Shown piece by piece: positions 21,508-34,791 of a DNA stretch of 64,000 nt. A program made the translations under genes and the position numbers. Numbering within the stretch: position 1 is the first letter of the stretch; the number at the start of each line of letters is the position of its first letter. Under the pieces are notes generated by a model. That model saw nothing but the letters and a program-made list of their open reading frames with translations. It ran no database searches and had not been told where the DNA came from. The stretch is from Phoronis australis (lineage: Eukaryota; Phoronida; Phoronidae): NCBI GenBank assembly GCA_002633005.1, contig NMRA01000100.1:270302-334301 (forward strand), given 5' to 3'.

Positions 21508-21720
21508 CATGCGCGCCCCCAGCCTAAAATATGGGGGCTCGAATATTCCAGTAAGTGGACCTTTTACGGCAAACTGAGTCGGGGACTAAAAACAACAACA
21601 ACAACAATAAAACGGCAGCCAGTTAATAACAAGATGACCACAGGCACATTTTGATTAGACGTTCGTTGTTCTATTTTAGATGTTCGCTTTTCAAATGGAC
21701 TCTGCGTTTACCACTTCGCC
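21508..21720 (+). mobile_element. CATGCGCGC-family MITE, degraded copy
   Basis: It begins CATGCGCGCCCCCAG and follows the left half of the element at 18209 (ggctcgaat, tggac(c/t)tttta). It then diverges, with a small (aac)n run near 21590, and ends near a cacttcgccaa phrase also seen at the right end of other copies. The right terminus is missing. Confidence 0.55.
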
Positions 21721-22218
21721 AAGTAAGATAAACTTACATGTTGTCAGTCAAGTTTGGTCTCATGACTCGTGGAAACTTGTCATGTCGAGACGACCAAGTA
21801 TAAAGAGTATTCCAAAAATCCGTGGCAGGCAGAGACCGAAGTTCAAAATAAAACGGCCAGAGCGGTAAATTGTCTCCCGTCCGGCTACATAACTGAACTA
21901 ATACTGAACATTCAATTTGCGCGCGTGCTTGACATAAGTATCCAAAAGTATCATTGGCCGTTGTCAAATACCGGAACACCCTGCATTCCAGCCGGAATGG
22001 ATTGTTGCGAAATGGAGCAGCAAATCGGTTTAGATACCGGCCGGCATGAAAAGGGCATATACCAGCGGGCGACTTTTTGGTCGTGTCAGTGGGGAAGGGT
22101 CCCCTAAATTAGACAAAGTTTATCCTGGAGATCGGTGTTTTGTAGTAAGATATACGTATACAGCAGCAAAATGTGAGGAAATATTTACATGTAATTTATT
22201 ACTTAACCCCGGTAATTG

Positions 22219-22326
22219 ACCTATCGCCAGGATTACGACTGGCGGCTTAACTGACCAATCAGAACGCAGCCTTCTTGAAACACCTTCGTCTGCGTTTCCA
22301 AGCCGCCATTTTACCCAACAAACAAT
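22219..22326 (-). repeat. Repeat sharing a 'taaaATGGCGGCTTGGAAACG' core
   Basis: On the minus strand this segment carries gggtaaaatggcggcttgga, then aacg, followed by a ctgattggtcagttaagccg phrase. The same order occurs twice at 38083-38555. In each case the ATG opens a short frame starting MA(A/S)WKRR. See the findings for interpretation. Confidence 0.6.
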
Positions 22327-23125
<799 letters not shown>

Positions 23126-24083
23126 AAGCTTTAAAAAAGGAATTTAAGTTGTTTTTGTAAATAGTCATTTTTCCACTACACCAGACTTGTCATTTTTTGT
23201 AACCATGCCACAGTTTAATGATCATGCTACGTTTAGAAATAAGTGCAAGCTACTTTTATTCAGTGAAACTTTAGAAAAATGCGAACTTCATCAAAACCTA
23301 ACTTAAATGTCTTAATGGTGTAAGTTCGTGCATTAATTTGACTTAGACACATCCCTCCACCTACCGGAGGTAACTGCTTGCCTTGGACAAGATGAGTGGG
23401 TAGCCTACTTGATCTTTAAATCTGAGTTTATTTAATCGAAATATTTCGTTCAAAGATTAGAAAAACGTAAACAGTGCTATCGACTCGACTTTCTTTACTC
23501 GGGAGTCCTATGGCTACGGGAAGTTGTGATCTACTTTTCGTTTGGCGGATTTTAGCAGACGACAAGATAAAATATCGGTGAATGTTCTCTGATAAAAATA
23601 TTTCCAGGTGATCAGTGCAATCGGCCAACAGGCGAGGCCTGCGCACGTCTGGTACAACGTGTATCAGATCGCCTGCAATTATTCTATTTTTTCTCTGATT
23701 TTGTTCGAAAGATCCTGAAATCTATGGCATCGTACATTGAGATAATTCCGCTTTAAAGTACATACCCAGCTCCCTCTAACAGGTGATGTGTTGTGATCTA
23801 ACGTAACAAGCGCAGGTGGCGCAAACTACGTTGAATCCATCCGAAAACGGGAGGACAGCGTCATCTCACTAATAGGTGCCTATATACCAAATTTTATGAA
23901 ACTCCGATCAGGACTTTTGAAGATACAGAGGTAAACGCAAAAAAAATAAAATTGCCACTAGGGGCACACCGGTAGTCGGATACGTCCGAAAGTTCGCTCA
24001 TGCCGTCCCATCCACGAAAGGAACACATCTGCAAAATTTCATGAAGATACATCAAGGCGTTTTAGAGATAGCGCAGCGGACGC

Positions 24084-24118
24084 CGGACGGACGGACGGAC
24101 GGGCGGACGGACGGACGG
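24084..24118. repeat. (GGAC)n tetranucleotide repeat
   Basis: A short tract of ggac units with one variant unit. It follows tttagagatagcgcagcgga, a context typical of a dispersed invertebrate repeat tail. Confidence 0.9.
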
Positions 24119-24431
24119 AGATGACGGCCTGCGTCCACATATAAATATGTGGGCGCATAAAAAGGCGTAGGAACAAGTCTATGCTGACCAATGACTGACC
24201 CCAATGTATTAACAGCTGTAATTAATAAATTCCATTTGACAATAAGTTGGATATTTGTAAGCTAATTGACTTCAATTACAATTTTTGTTGATCAAGTTTA
24301 TGCATAATGTCAAAGTGACTATATTTAATCTTCAAAGGGACATTATCCGAGAGAAAAGGACACATCTGAGATCATGATTAGCCTCGGCGTGAAATCCAAC
24401 CCGGAGCTCCCTCTCTCGGTAGCAGTATCAA

Positions 24432-24470
24432 ACCATAGACATCACACTATAGTATTAATATGTCTATGGT
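24432..24470. repeat. Perfect 11-bp stem hairpin
   Basis: ACCATAGACAT (24432-24442) and ATGTCTATGGT (24460-24470) are exact inverted repeats separated by a 17-base AT-rich loop. They may be the remnant of a foldback element. Confidence 0.7.
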
Positions 24471-25990
24471 CTCAAACCCTCTGCTAGCGGAGCGAAATCT
24501 CACTCGCCTCATTATTTATCGGGCAAAGTCACCGGGGTTGATTTCAGCGAATGTCTGGTAGACAACGGTGATACTATTGGCAAGTTGTAATAAAATCACA
24601 GAAACAACCGAATTTGTTGTCTACTAGATGTGGTTCAAGTCATTGACAATCCAAGAAGTCTGTCACATCCAAGGATAATCACAAAATGCGTTTTTGGCCG
24701 TCATGTCCCTTTAACTTCTTCTAAACTTGATGAACTTACAAGCACCTGTATTCATCGTAACACCTGTGTCCAATTACAAGAACTTTGAATACATGTACAC
24801 TAATATAATTATGATATGGTTTATGTGGCAGTGGGCCAGCGCCTCCTACGGGCAAGACCAAAAACGTCGTTGGTGTGTCGCTTTGAGGGGCCAAGTAGAC
24901 ATTTTCCTTCATAAATCATAGTTGGACGCATTAATACATCCGAGATCCACTAGTGCAACATATGTGCTATTATTTCTTACCCTATTAACATATAGAAAGT
25001 ATAAAACCCAATAATGTGCTTACGGTCAACACATGCTTTCAATGCCGACTTTACTTACTGACGTAGAAATCAAATAAAGCCTATAATAGCCCGACTTCAC
25101 ACTTTACTAACGTGTATAAAAGTTTTGGGACTTTAAACTGCACTTGAAGGTAGAATGTCGATAATATTGATTATTACACTACGAATTTCATTACAACCAA
25201 TTAAACAAATTATATACCCTTGAACCGCGAACTTTTATAAATGCAACTTTCTACTGACGATTCATAAACCAACTAGTTTCAATTGGAACTCAAACGCAGC
25301 AGTATACTTCAAATAAACGAGCGTAACCGGGTATTTTGACAGCATCAAACAGATCTGAGTATTTATTGTGCGGTAATGCAACATCTAAGAATCCCTCTGC
25401 AGGGGCAAACGGCAAACTAAGGGTGGTTTGCACAACTATTACTACTGATCAGAACCCTTACCACCCTCCACCCCCCCCCCCTCCCCCACTAAAAACACCA
25501 CGAACCATAAAAACTCTTACCACTCACAGTGAATCCTTACCACGGACGCTAGACGACAACCAGTCACAGAGCAACTTACCGCGGACAAACAGGGAAATGC
25601 GCTACCTGGTGGCCAGAGGTCAATTCTTTTTTGTAAAGAAAATTGATTTAATCACCGTTATTTGGCTTCAGTTTTACAGACTTATAGAACAATGTCATTA
25701 CTTAAAGCCACTATAAACCATTCTCTTGTGGTGATAAAAACAACTTTCTTCAGAGACGTGTTTAAACTTCGAAAGTTACGGCATCGCAAGCAAAACATGT
25801 GTACATGCGCCATTTTCGAATCGCGATTTCAGGGTTAGGCAACCCTAAACAATTCTCAAGCGTTTTCTTTAGTACCCCAAGCCCCCTATGGCGCACCGCC
25901 CATGAGAAAGCGCGGGTTTATTCCACCTTGGTTTTAGATTAGAAGCATCACTTTAGGCGTTGCTGTACGATCCAAGGCCAGATTGAAAAT

Positions 25991-26151
25991 CATGGGTGGC
26001 GCAGCACTGAAAAAAGTGGGGGGCTAAAGCCCCTTCAGCCCCCCTGTGGTGCACCGCCTATAGACCATGTGCGGTGAAGTACTGAAGTACTGAAAAAGTG
26101 GGGGGTCTATAGCTCCCCCCCCCCCCAGCCCCCTATGGTGCGCCGCCCATG
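25991..26151. mobile_element. CATGGGYGGCGCA-family MITE
   Basis: Ends catgggtggcgca and tgcgccgcccatg form a 12 of 13 inverted repeat around a G/C-run interior (agtggggggct and agccccctatgg). A second small copy lies at 48245-48327 and a single end near 25882-25902. No coding capacity. Confidence 0.6.
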
Positions 26152-26429
26152 TTCGCCATTCTGCAATGTATTGATATGCTATGATTCGAACACAGTAACG
26201 ACTTAGACACTGGGTCCCGCACTTCGGCCACTTCCACTAAAATTGTCGGCGGTAAGATTGCGTTAGTGTGGTTGGAATTTAGTTTCCGCGGTAAGGGTAA
26301 TACCCGTTGTAAAGAGTTTGTTTCCCCAGCTTGATGAGTGAGATCTCCCGTATTTTGACATTTCATAACCACGAGCACCACTCCTTGTCATGATGAGGCG
26401 CTTAATACTCAAAACAATTAAAACCCTCG
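26152..26429. other. Interval 3' of the SLC16-like gene
   Basis: Presumed 3' untranslated or flanking DNA of the gene ending at 26430. No polyadenylation signal was assigned. Confidence 0.4.
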
Positions 26430-26689
26430 TCATAAAGTGTTACACTTGTTGCCATCACAACCCTGCTTTAACAGGTTACTGCGACAGGTGTCGTCCACTT
26501 CGTCCTTGCTGGAAGTACTGCCGTCTTCAACGTAAGCCACTTGTTTCACTATTGAATCGCGTGAGTCGAAGTCGTCCGTATGTCGCTGCACGACTGGCAC
26601 AGATACCATTAGCAGTCCAGAGATCACGATGACACAACCCCCGAAATAGAACGGAACATCAAAACTTCCGGTGAGTTCGGACAACCAGC
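26430..26689 (-). CDS. SLC16-like transporter exon 4 (C terminus)
   Basis: After acceptor ccattttcag (to 26690) the exon completes a split glycine codon and reads WLSELTGSFDVPFYFGGCVI, VISGLLMVSVPVVQ, then a polar tail to the stop at 26432-26430. This is the last transmembrane helix and cytosolic tail of a major-facilitator protein. SLC16 proteins have cytosolic N and C termini and 12 helices; the acidic, serine-rich tail fits. Confidence 0.85.
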
Positions 26690-27490
26690 CTGAAAATGGA
26701 TGTACGAGTTAGTATTTGCGCAAGGCTCATTCTTCAACTAGACACCCATTCACTGCTATTGATAGTTCGCCTTTAAAGTTTACACAAGGCTAAACGGTGT
26801 TGCGGATGCTGAGCACCTCCGCAGGGCAACATTTAGGTATATATTGAACCAGCAAATACAATACCACAACACAAGCCAACATTAACATCGTTAAAGGTTA
26901 TGCAGGCTCCAAAATGTCCAAAATTGCCGGGCTAACTTCAGAATAACGTCTTTCAGAAATGGCTGATGAGATTCACACGAAACTTCTAGAGAATTCATGT
27001 TTTTGCACTGTACTCCAAAACGCTGTTCGGATTGTTTCTTTGCATTTTTCACATTTGCCTGAGAGCATATCTTGCGAGACACTGCGAGAGACAGTAGCAA
27101 CAGCTCTATTTATATCAACATATATTACAATGATTAATAAATTGGAAATTCAACTAAGAGACCTTCTATAAATGATTTTCTACCGCTATCAATAAGGTCC
27201 CGTTTATACATGTAAACATATGAAAAATAGAAAAATCAACAAAAATATACAAAAAAAGAAAAAGAGAAAAAAATGAGAGATGCTTGAAAAACACATTCAT
27301 TTGTTTTTCTTCCACAGTTTCTCGTCCCAAGTGTCTTGTACATTATTGTGTTAGTAGAAGCGCTCCCTGGTCAACACAATTTCGCATGGAATACTACTTT
27401 CAATAAGATACACGCAGCAAAATGTCATGGGAACAGAGGAGGACTAAACTAGTAAGCCTTTAAAAGATTACGTCACGTGTTTTTACTCAC

Positions 27491-28234
27491 CAGCAACAGG
27501 AGGTCCTATCATTGCTCCAGCTCCGTCAGCAAACATGATGTACCCAAATGCGCTAGTTAACTTATCAATGCCAACCATCTGCGTAGTAATGACAGCGAGA
27601 AGTCCCACTTGAAGGCCAAAAAAGAGTCCGTAACCTGCACTGAGTCCCGCCATGGCAACATACGAACAACTCAAAGGGAAAAGTCCCACAGCCAGACCAG
27701 AGACAATATTAGCAAAGATAAATATGTATAGTCTGTTACAATACTTTTGTGTGAATACTGATGATATCGAAGCTGTTAACCGTCCGAGCGTGTTGGCGAC
27801 GCCAATGACAGCCAAGAGAAACGCCGCGTTATCTTTGTCCACACGACAACTCTTAGCGTAGTCTGTGACTTGAACGAAAAATTGCAGAGACCCGATGTTC
27901 CACATAATGTTATTTAAAATGAAAATGATGAAGATGGGCTTGATGAGTAACGAAACGTCCAGCAGCTTATGAACAGATACTCGTTGCTCGCTGGAAACGT
28001 TTAAGGGGATCATCAGTGCACCGCACACGCACACGTGCAGAAATATTCCGCCGGTGATCAACAGTGCTCCTCGCCAATCATATATGTCAATCAACTTCTG
28101 AAGGCTGGGTCCCAGTATTAGACTGCCCACTCCGCAACCAGATACCGCAAATGACATTGCTATTCCAAGTTTCTTGTCGAAGTACATGCCGACCGTGACC
28201 ACGGAGGGAACGTACGCCATGCAGTAGGCGACGC
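27491..28234 (-). CDS. SLC16-like transporter exon 3 (helices about 4-11)
   Basis: This 744-base exon has acceptor tttcttaacag (to 28235) and donor GTGAGTAAAA (27490 downward). It begins VAYCMAYVPSVVTVGMYFDK, which is the SLC16 helix-4 region, followed by the conserved glycine-rich run MSFAVSGCGVGSLILGPSLQ. Several hydrophobic helices follow, with a short polar central loop (MIPLNVSSEQRVSVHKLLD). Later GVANTLGRLTASI matches the conserved helix-8 GR motif. It joins the flanking exons with split glycine codons at both ends. Confidence 0.9.
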
Positions 28235-28482
28235 CTGTTAAGAAAAACAGAGCTTGAATTAAAAACGCAAGAAACGTAGAATCATGATTGTAAAGCACTG
28301 TCTACAAGCTGTTTTTGATAACTATCTCTCATGTAGAGCAGATGAGCTACATGTATGTGGCACTACTAGTCAAGCAATAGAATGAACACAAGAATGGTGA
28401 CTGCAATTGGTGTTATTTTTGGAAAATGAGAGCAGCAAAAGTTTACAGTAATGCATAGTATTGTTCGTGAGAGTTAAATGAT

Positions 28483-28895
28483 CAGGGCCCGGTCTCCAAT
28501 CCTTTTACTCGAAATGGAACTCGAAATTAGGTTTGGCATTTTCTGCTCTACTTTTGGGCGAACTCAAGATAAGTGTCTATTATTCTATGCTCGAGTACGC
28601 AATAACTTACGTACATGTAAATAATTTATTGCCCTTAGTTCACAGTTTGTAAACCCAATATTAAAGCAATAAGTTCGTGTTTGAACTCGAAATCTCGAGT
28701 TTTTACTCGAGTTTGTAGCACGAATATAAGGGTCTTCAAGGGCAAACTTGAACTAGAAACTCCTATGCATAAACTATAATGTATTTGAGGACAGTCTGAT
28801 AACTAATTATCTTAAGTTCGCACAAAAGGAGCAGAGAAATTGCCAAAAATAGTTTTGAGTTCGTTTCCAGTACAAAGATTAGAGACCGGGCCCTG
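28483..28895. mobile_element. 413-bp foldback MITE, copy 1
   Basis: Ends CAGGGCCCGGTCTC and GAGACCGGGCCCTG are perfect inverted repeats. The pairing continues imperfectly for most of the element, for example ttttgg(g/t)(c/g)gaactcaagat against its complement near 28820, so the whole unit folds on itself. A copy at 60280-60685 is nearly identical. It lies in the intron between exons 2 and 3 of the SLC16-like gene. I found no target duplication. Confidence 0.8.
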
Positions 28896-29042
28896 ATATC
28901 GCATAATTCCAATCAGTCACGCCCCAAAACAACAATTACTCGTCGCCTATTTGTCGCGCATGGTACAGGTATTCCCGCTTTATTTCCAAAGAGTCTCGAA
29001 ATCTCTGCTGTCTCGCTATGAAAAATCGGTTTATCTAAAAAT

Positions 29043-29539
29043 ATGGTCTTACGTAGAGACTGGTTGCAGCGGGTAGGAAAGCACTCATACCTGCGCAGTT
29101 ATTGTGACAGACTCTCAGAGCATGCTGCGAAAAATCTAAAAGGGATATCTCAAACCCGAGTGGCTGCTGCATTTACAAAACAGTGGACTGAGAAAGCTGA
29201 CTTGGATATTCTCCCCTGGGCATGCCGGGGTCGCCGGACAACTTAGCGGGAAATGCACCGATACAGAGCGCCCTCAGATTGGGAGAGAGTGAGATTGTAG
29301 GAGCGCTTAGAGAGATGGAGCCACAGGAGAATGGAGATGCGATTGACAGAATGCAGCTGTTTGAATATGAGAGAGGCTGTGGTGCTGATAGTCGGTTACA
29401 TAGCCGGGCAAGACGACTGTGTAATCAGCAGTTGGTTAGAGTGGTTAGTCAAAGGAACTTGTCTGACTTGGTGACGTGTAAAGCCGAGCATCTATGGGTC
29501 TGCCCCGAGTGTGACGACGCTGGTTCTGCACCCAAGTAA
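29043..29539 (+). CDS. Two overlapping frames, unknown coding trace
   Basis: Two plus-strand frames (29043-29246 and 29222-29539) overlap by 25 bases and together give about 170 residues with protein-like composition. The first contains HAAKNLKGISQTRVAAAFTK. The second contains LCNQQLVRVVSQRNLSDLVT and CKAEHLWVCPECDDAG, the last with a CxxC. The switch of frame suggests a one-off frameshift in an old element gene. It lies inside an intron of the SLC16-like gene on the opposite strand. No family is recognised. Confidence 0.3.
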
Positions 29540-30653
29540 TACCCAAGTAAGTCAACGGTGTATTCTTTTCCTTCCGTTGGTATTTTCAGTTGATAGAAAT
29601 TGCGGAATTGACAATAGCCGCATGAACGCTCGCCGATTGCGGAAATTTTGGCAGAATGGAATTGTGCATTTATTCCGTTAAGCTTTTTTTCTCGAGTGAA
29701 CGGGCCTTGAGACAACGGTATATGCCCTAACTGAAAATCCAAAATATTGCACTGAACAATCATGGATACTCAGTTGCATGTACTATATTAAGAATATAAT
29801 ATAGGACTTAAATGACAAGTCTGTGCACTCATCCAAGTACCTGCAAATCTGTGAAATTTAACTCGGGGAAAGGTACATATTTTCTGAAAGAAAAACGACT
29901 GCCATCGATTGGGTCACGTGGCCGTGTCTTTTCAGTGAAATTTAGCAAAAAAATAAAGAGCGGCATGAATAATACAACCAAAGTCCGTTTGATGAAAATG
30001 TTTTTCAAGATGAAACCTCAAGACCGCTTTTACAATTTTCTAAATTATCATTTCGATATTGTACTACGCAGCTCTTGTTTTTTCAAGGAAATCACGAAGT
30101 ACTATCCTATTTTTAATACCCCCTAATCCAAAAGCGAAACATCTTAAAAACCATTCCTAACGGCGTTTTGAAGAACAATGCAAGAAACAAACTACTTGAA
30201 AGTTTCATAGCAGATCCGTTCTCATATTTATGAGATGCACCACTGCACATGTATCATGTTCCGAAGATAGCCAAATCTGGATTTTTTCCAGGGGCCTACT
30301 TGTCATCTATCATGTCACGCCATCCTACAGTGTTATTCAGCTCATTTTCACCTTTATCTAGTTTCTTTCAAACCTCTCATTCCTCCTGTATAATTATTCA
30401 CAATTTATTATTTATTCGTAATATTTATTTTCTTTGATTTTTAATTTGTGAATGGCCACCACGGGAATAAGTGTTTTAATTTTTGGTGTTATCCAGATAG
30501 TGTATATAATTATTTTAATAAATTTCTTGTACCTTGTACCTATCACTGTATAGATTATTGTAATTATGTATATTATAAAGTAAACTAATAATAGTACCTA
30601 ACCTGAAAACCATGAATTTATTAACTTTCATAATAGCATAATATTGTTCTCAC
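29540..30653. other. Intronic, no feature
   Basis: AT-rich intron of the SLC16-like gene. The frame at 29812-30126 looks like chance. Confidence 0.5.
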
Positions 30654-30797
30654 CAGTGACGATTCCAAAGGATACGCAGAGGAAATAGACATCGGTAGCG
30701 AAGGAGCTAATGACCAAACCAGCAGCACCAAGAATTCCGCCTGCTATTATGACTTTCCGTGCATCAAAGTAGTTGACGAGTAAGCTTACCAAAGGGC
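30654..30797 (-). CDS. SLC16-like transporter exon 2
   Basis: This 144-base exon has acceptor tacttgatag (to 30798) and donor GTGAGAAC (30653 downward). It reads PLVSLLVNYFDARKVIIAGG, ILGAAGLVISSFATDVYFLC and VSFGIVT between split glycine codons. It corresponds to helices 2-3 of SLC16 proteins, including the RKV cytosolic loop. A 144-base exon here is common in animal SLC16 genes. Confidence 0.9.
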
Positions 30798-33700
30798 CTA
30801 TCAAGTAAAATAAAATAGAACAACTGAACTCCTCTTTAGGGTCAAAGGGTTAACTTCCGAAAGGCCACTTTCCATAACAAGAGCAAAAAGTTGAAATGCT
30901 CTCGCGATTGCACAGCAATGTTTCGTGACCACTAGGGGGTGAAGAATATGTCGAACGCGTCTAAAAATGCGATGGCCTCGTTGTCTCCCCAAAGGTACTT
31001 GTAACAGCTGTTACATTTTACGTCATTGTTACAGACTTTGCTAAGCCTCTCCTAAATTGTGACAAGTTGTAGGCGTACTTTTTGTAAACGAGGGAGTTGA
31101 GATTTAAAATCTAGTTTAGATTTGCGCCACTTCAAAAATTGCTTATTTCTGAACTATCGGCAAGCACGCTATTGTTTGTAAATGTAACTGAATCTATCTG
31201 TAGATTGCCAAGAAAACTGAATTCAGACTAATCTTTTATTTGCGATTTACATCTAAACGTGAGGTAACCCACCGTGTTATCATTTTTTGTCTCCTGTTGA
31301 AAACGTTCCATTTCAAAGAACTGTGGCTCATTCCAAGATGATGTGTAAATTCAAAAATTGCGTTAAGTTGAACTCTGGAGGCAGACATTTTTGAGAACTA
31401 CCGACTAGTCGGCTATGGCTGCGGTCGCTGGGTTATTAGAATAGTTGGTACATACAAAACAAGCAACAATTTTATGTGGAATGGGCCCCAGTATTCTTAG
31501 AAAAGCACAGTGATTTAACTGAGTGTTTTGAACTAGGTTTCATTTGTAAGTGGATTGTATGGAACAAAAAACGGCCAACGTCGAAGTCAGCGATGTTTAA
31601 TATGTGCTTTTTATGCGGTGTATCAAAAGGATTAATAAACCAAATTGCCGTATCTGTTTACAACCACGCGTGTTGTTGACAGCGAGCTGCAACACAAAAA
31701 ATGGCGCCTCACGAGGCACGTGGCTTCACGTCCATTAAATTCTAGAATGCCCAACCTCTATCTTTATTTACATCTCCTTCGGACTAACAAACATTAACCA
31801 AATAGCTATTTCAATTGATATTTTATGTTAAAAGACAATAGAAAGAGAAAATGCATGTTTTTGTAGTCAGCTTTTTCGGTCTATTGCCCCTATAAACTAT
31901 CGACCTAGACCCGGTTTGAGCAAAATGATCACGTCCTTATTTCCCCAGCTAGGCCTCACATTTTTAGTTGTACACATGTCACGGTTTGATCTGTTGTGAC
32001 CACAACTATTTCAGACAGGTTTGACATCATAGAAACAATGACATTTCTTTCAGCTTTTAAGCTGTTTAAAACACGTTACTATGCCGCCAATGCCACCACT
32101 TTTTTAAACTATTGGCGTCCTTCTCAAAGGCGATCTTTTGCCGTTGCAGAGGGGAAATCTGTCAACCTCTCCGGAAATAAATTATGCGTGCATTTATATC
32201 CTTCCGCCACAATGTCTTTAAGAAATTGTCATTCGTAACTAAGGAGGTAGACAGAACCCATCGGCATCAGCAACTTTGGTCTTGCTCCTATTGTGTGGAG
32301 CATTACTGATGACTCCAAGGCAATAAGACACCGGCTGAAATAAATTAAAATATGATGTACTGCAACGAGTATTTTTTCTATCAAATTGGCTTCCGAAATT
32401 GAATTCTCCGTGACAAAAAATTGTTATTGTCGTCTGTTTCCGAAGAAATACCGATAAACATTAGCCAAAATACGATGTCACTGTTTCTGTTGTGTTGGCC
32501 AAGAGAAGTGTGTTTACTGTAATGTCGGATACAAAATTGGTTTATGATCTGTAAGCGCCAACAAAAAATTGCAAGAAAGGTTTAACAATAAAAACTTGTT
32601 ACCTGATCCTGGAAACTCCGTTCGTCTGGAGTTAAAACTGTGTAGGGTACATTTTTAACTAAATCAAGAAACTACTAATGTTAAAAAACAATGGAAAGAA
32701 CATAAGACTCATCTATAAATTCGAGTTGGCACATCTGATAGAATTTCATTCAAACAATCCGAGAAAAAAGGCGTTTAGTGAGTGATCCGTTTTTTCCGTG
32801 TGACAAATACGATGCTCATGAAATATGACGTCGCTTTCGTAAAATGTAATAATGGTACATTTCTCGCATGTGCATTCGACGTAAATTGAAACAATTATAT
32901 AATATATAACAGCTTGTTGCCTTTCATGAATTTATTACATTTTACGGCGTATCACAGCTCTCATAAAGCTCGGAAACCATTTCGTATGTAAAAAGAACAG
33001 TGTGAGTCCAGTTTCAAATTGTCGAATGATCTGCGCGAAACCCATTTTACACATGACGGATTTATAGCAGTTCAAAGCTGAATTTCGCCGTGTTTAGCAG
33101 GCTAAAACAAAAGAATTAGTGTTTTATTGTCACGTAATCCATCTCATAATATTCCTTACCGCGGTAGCAGTGCTGCAATGGGGCGTAGAAACACGTAGGC
33201 GCAGCCAACCACCTTTTGGCATTTGAACGTAGCGCTTACTCACCGTAAGTTACGTTCAGTGCTCAATGTGATACGACGGCTTTGGGCGCCTACTTACCTC
33301 TAATTTTACCACTACACCACTGCGCGGTAGGATTCTATTTTCGCTACCAACAAAAACATCGAAACCGTCAACGACACGAGAAAGCGCTTCAGAATGTGTT
33401 GGTGTTGACCAGCCCTGAAGTTGCGGAACGAAAATGGCGCATGTGACTTGAGCGGCTGTCTCATTCGGCATCAATTCAAGATAGGATGAGCGTGGTAGCG
33501 TTTTTAAACACCAAAGCGCTTCAGTTATGACTTCAACATTGATAGCTTAACAAGGTAGAAACGCAACTTTAAATCAAATAAAACTTGTTAAATAAAAACA
33601 CCGCCTCAAATGTACAGCATTTTTTAATAATCGCAACAGTAAGAGCTGACACCGTTAACACAGAATAAGCGCGGCTTTGCATGAAATAGAACCAAAAACT

Positions 33701-34586
33701 TTAATGAGGATTGTCTGGAAGGACGAGTAAAATCTCACACTTTTTATATTTATTTAGATCCAAGAACAGTCACGGTCATGTATTAAACAAATGTTGCTGT
33801 ACCGGTTTCATGGCGAAATATTAACTATATTATCAATGTATGGAGTATGTTAGAAGCGATTATGGTTACTGCAACGAGCAGTTATGAACGCGGTACAAAG
33901 TTCCGGTTGCAAATTTAGAAGCTCGTTTAACAGGTTATAGAGTCGGTGCGTCCAATTATGTCTCCCTGAAGGTGTCGGGTGCATTCGAGTCACATAACTA
34001 TAACACGTGCAAAATGCAAACATAGTTCAAATTCTGCTTCGTGTAGCCTTTCTGTCTGACAATTTACAGAAGAAAACATTATCGCTTAAAACTGCATTTC
34101 GACCCGGCCTACTGAGCTGGTTAAAACGAAAAAGGAATTAGAACTTTTACTCGCATAAAATCGGTCCCATATTATTCATTACCGTGATGGATGTATTTCC
34201 ATTGCTATCAAGAACATCGAAACACTCTCAGTCACGTATAAAAACGCTTCGGTGTTTATTGGGCCGCCAACTGTAAAAATTGCTGATAAGCATTGCCTTT
34301 GATTTAGTTGGTGGTGGAAATGGAATCATATTACTGTGTGGAATATGAAACCAATTTTGTGAGAATAAAAGACCTGATTCGGCTATCGTTTTTGGCCACC
34401 TAAACAGGCAAAATACAGCTTTAAGAAACGATTACTTGCTGATCACGTTACTATCAGTTTTCAGCAAAATAATAAACATTAGTACCCGCATGCAATAGCA
34501 TTTCAATCTTTTATCGTTGAACCTACTAAATGTAGAAAGAACAACAAGAACGGTGACACAGGGGACAACTGAGAACAAATGTTTAC
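30798..34586. other. SLC16-like intron 1, no gene seen
   Basis: A 3.8-kb intron. Two diverged stretches (about 33080-33400 and 34090-34260) resemble each other (shared atcgaaac, cgcttc, cattaccg phrases) and may be an old repeat. A short exon-like piece near 32605-32640 (minus) has donor GTAACA but only about 11 codons. Confidence 0.5.
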
Positions 34587-34791
34587 CTGCACCAAACAGC
34601 AGACCTGTGTTCAGTGAACCAATCCATGCCGTGAGACTCTTGCCTGTGTTGAAATGGTCCATAAACGCCACATAATAGACCCCAAACGAGAACGGCAGAC
34701 CGAGACTGAGGACTTGACAGAAGAAGGAAGCCAACATGACAACCCATCCGTAGCCCCCATCAGGCGGTGGTCTTAGCTTTACTCCTAACAT
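34587..34791 (-). CDS. SLC16-like transporter exon 1 (N terminus)
   Basis: From ATG (34791-34789) the frame reads MLGVKLRPPPDGGYGWVVML, ASFFCQVLSLGLPFSFGVYY, then VAFMDHFNTGKSLTAWIGSL and NTGLLFGA, up to donor GTAAACATT (34586). DGGYGWVV is the hallmark of helix 1 in SLC16 monocarboxylate transporters. Exons 34791-34587, 30797-30654, 28234-27491 and 26689-26430 join in phase to 450 codons, a full-length transporter. Substrates in the family include lactate, aromatic amino acids and thyroid hormone; this one's substrate cannot be told. A TTTATTTCATGTTAG acceptor overlaps the ATG, so an upstream exon with another start is possible. Confidence 0.88.
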
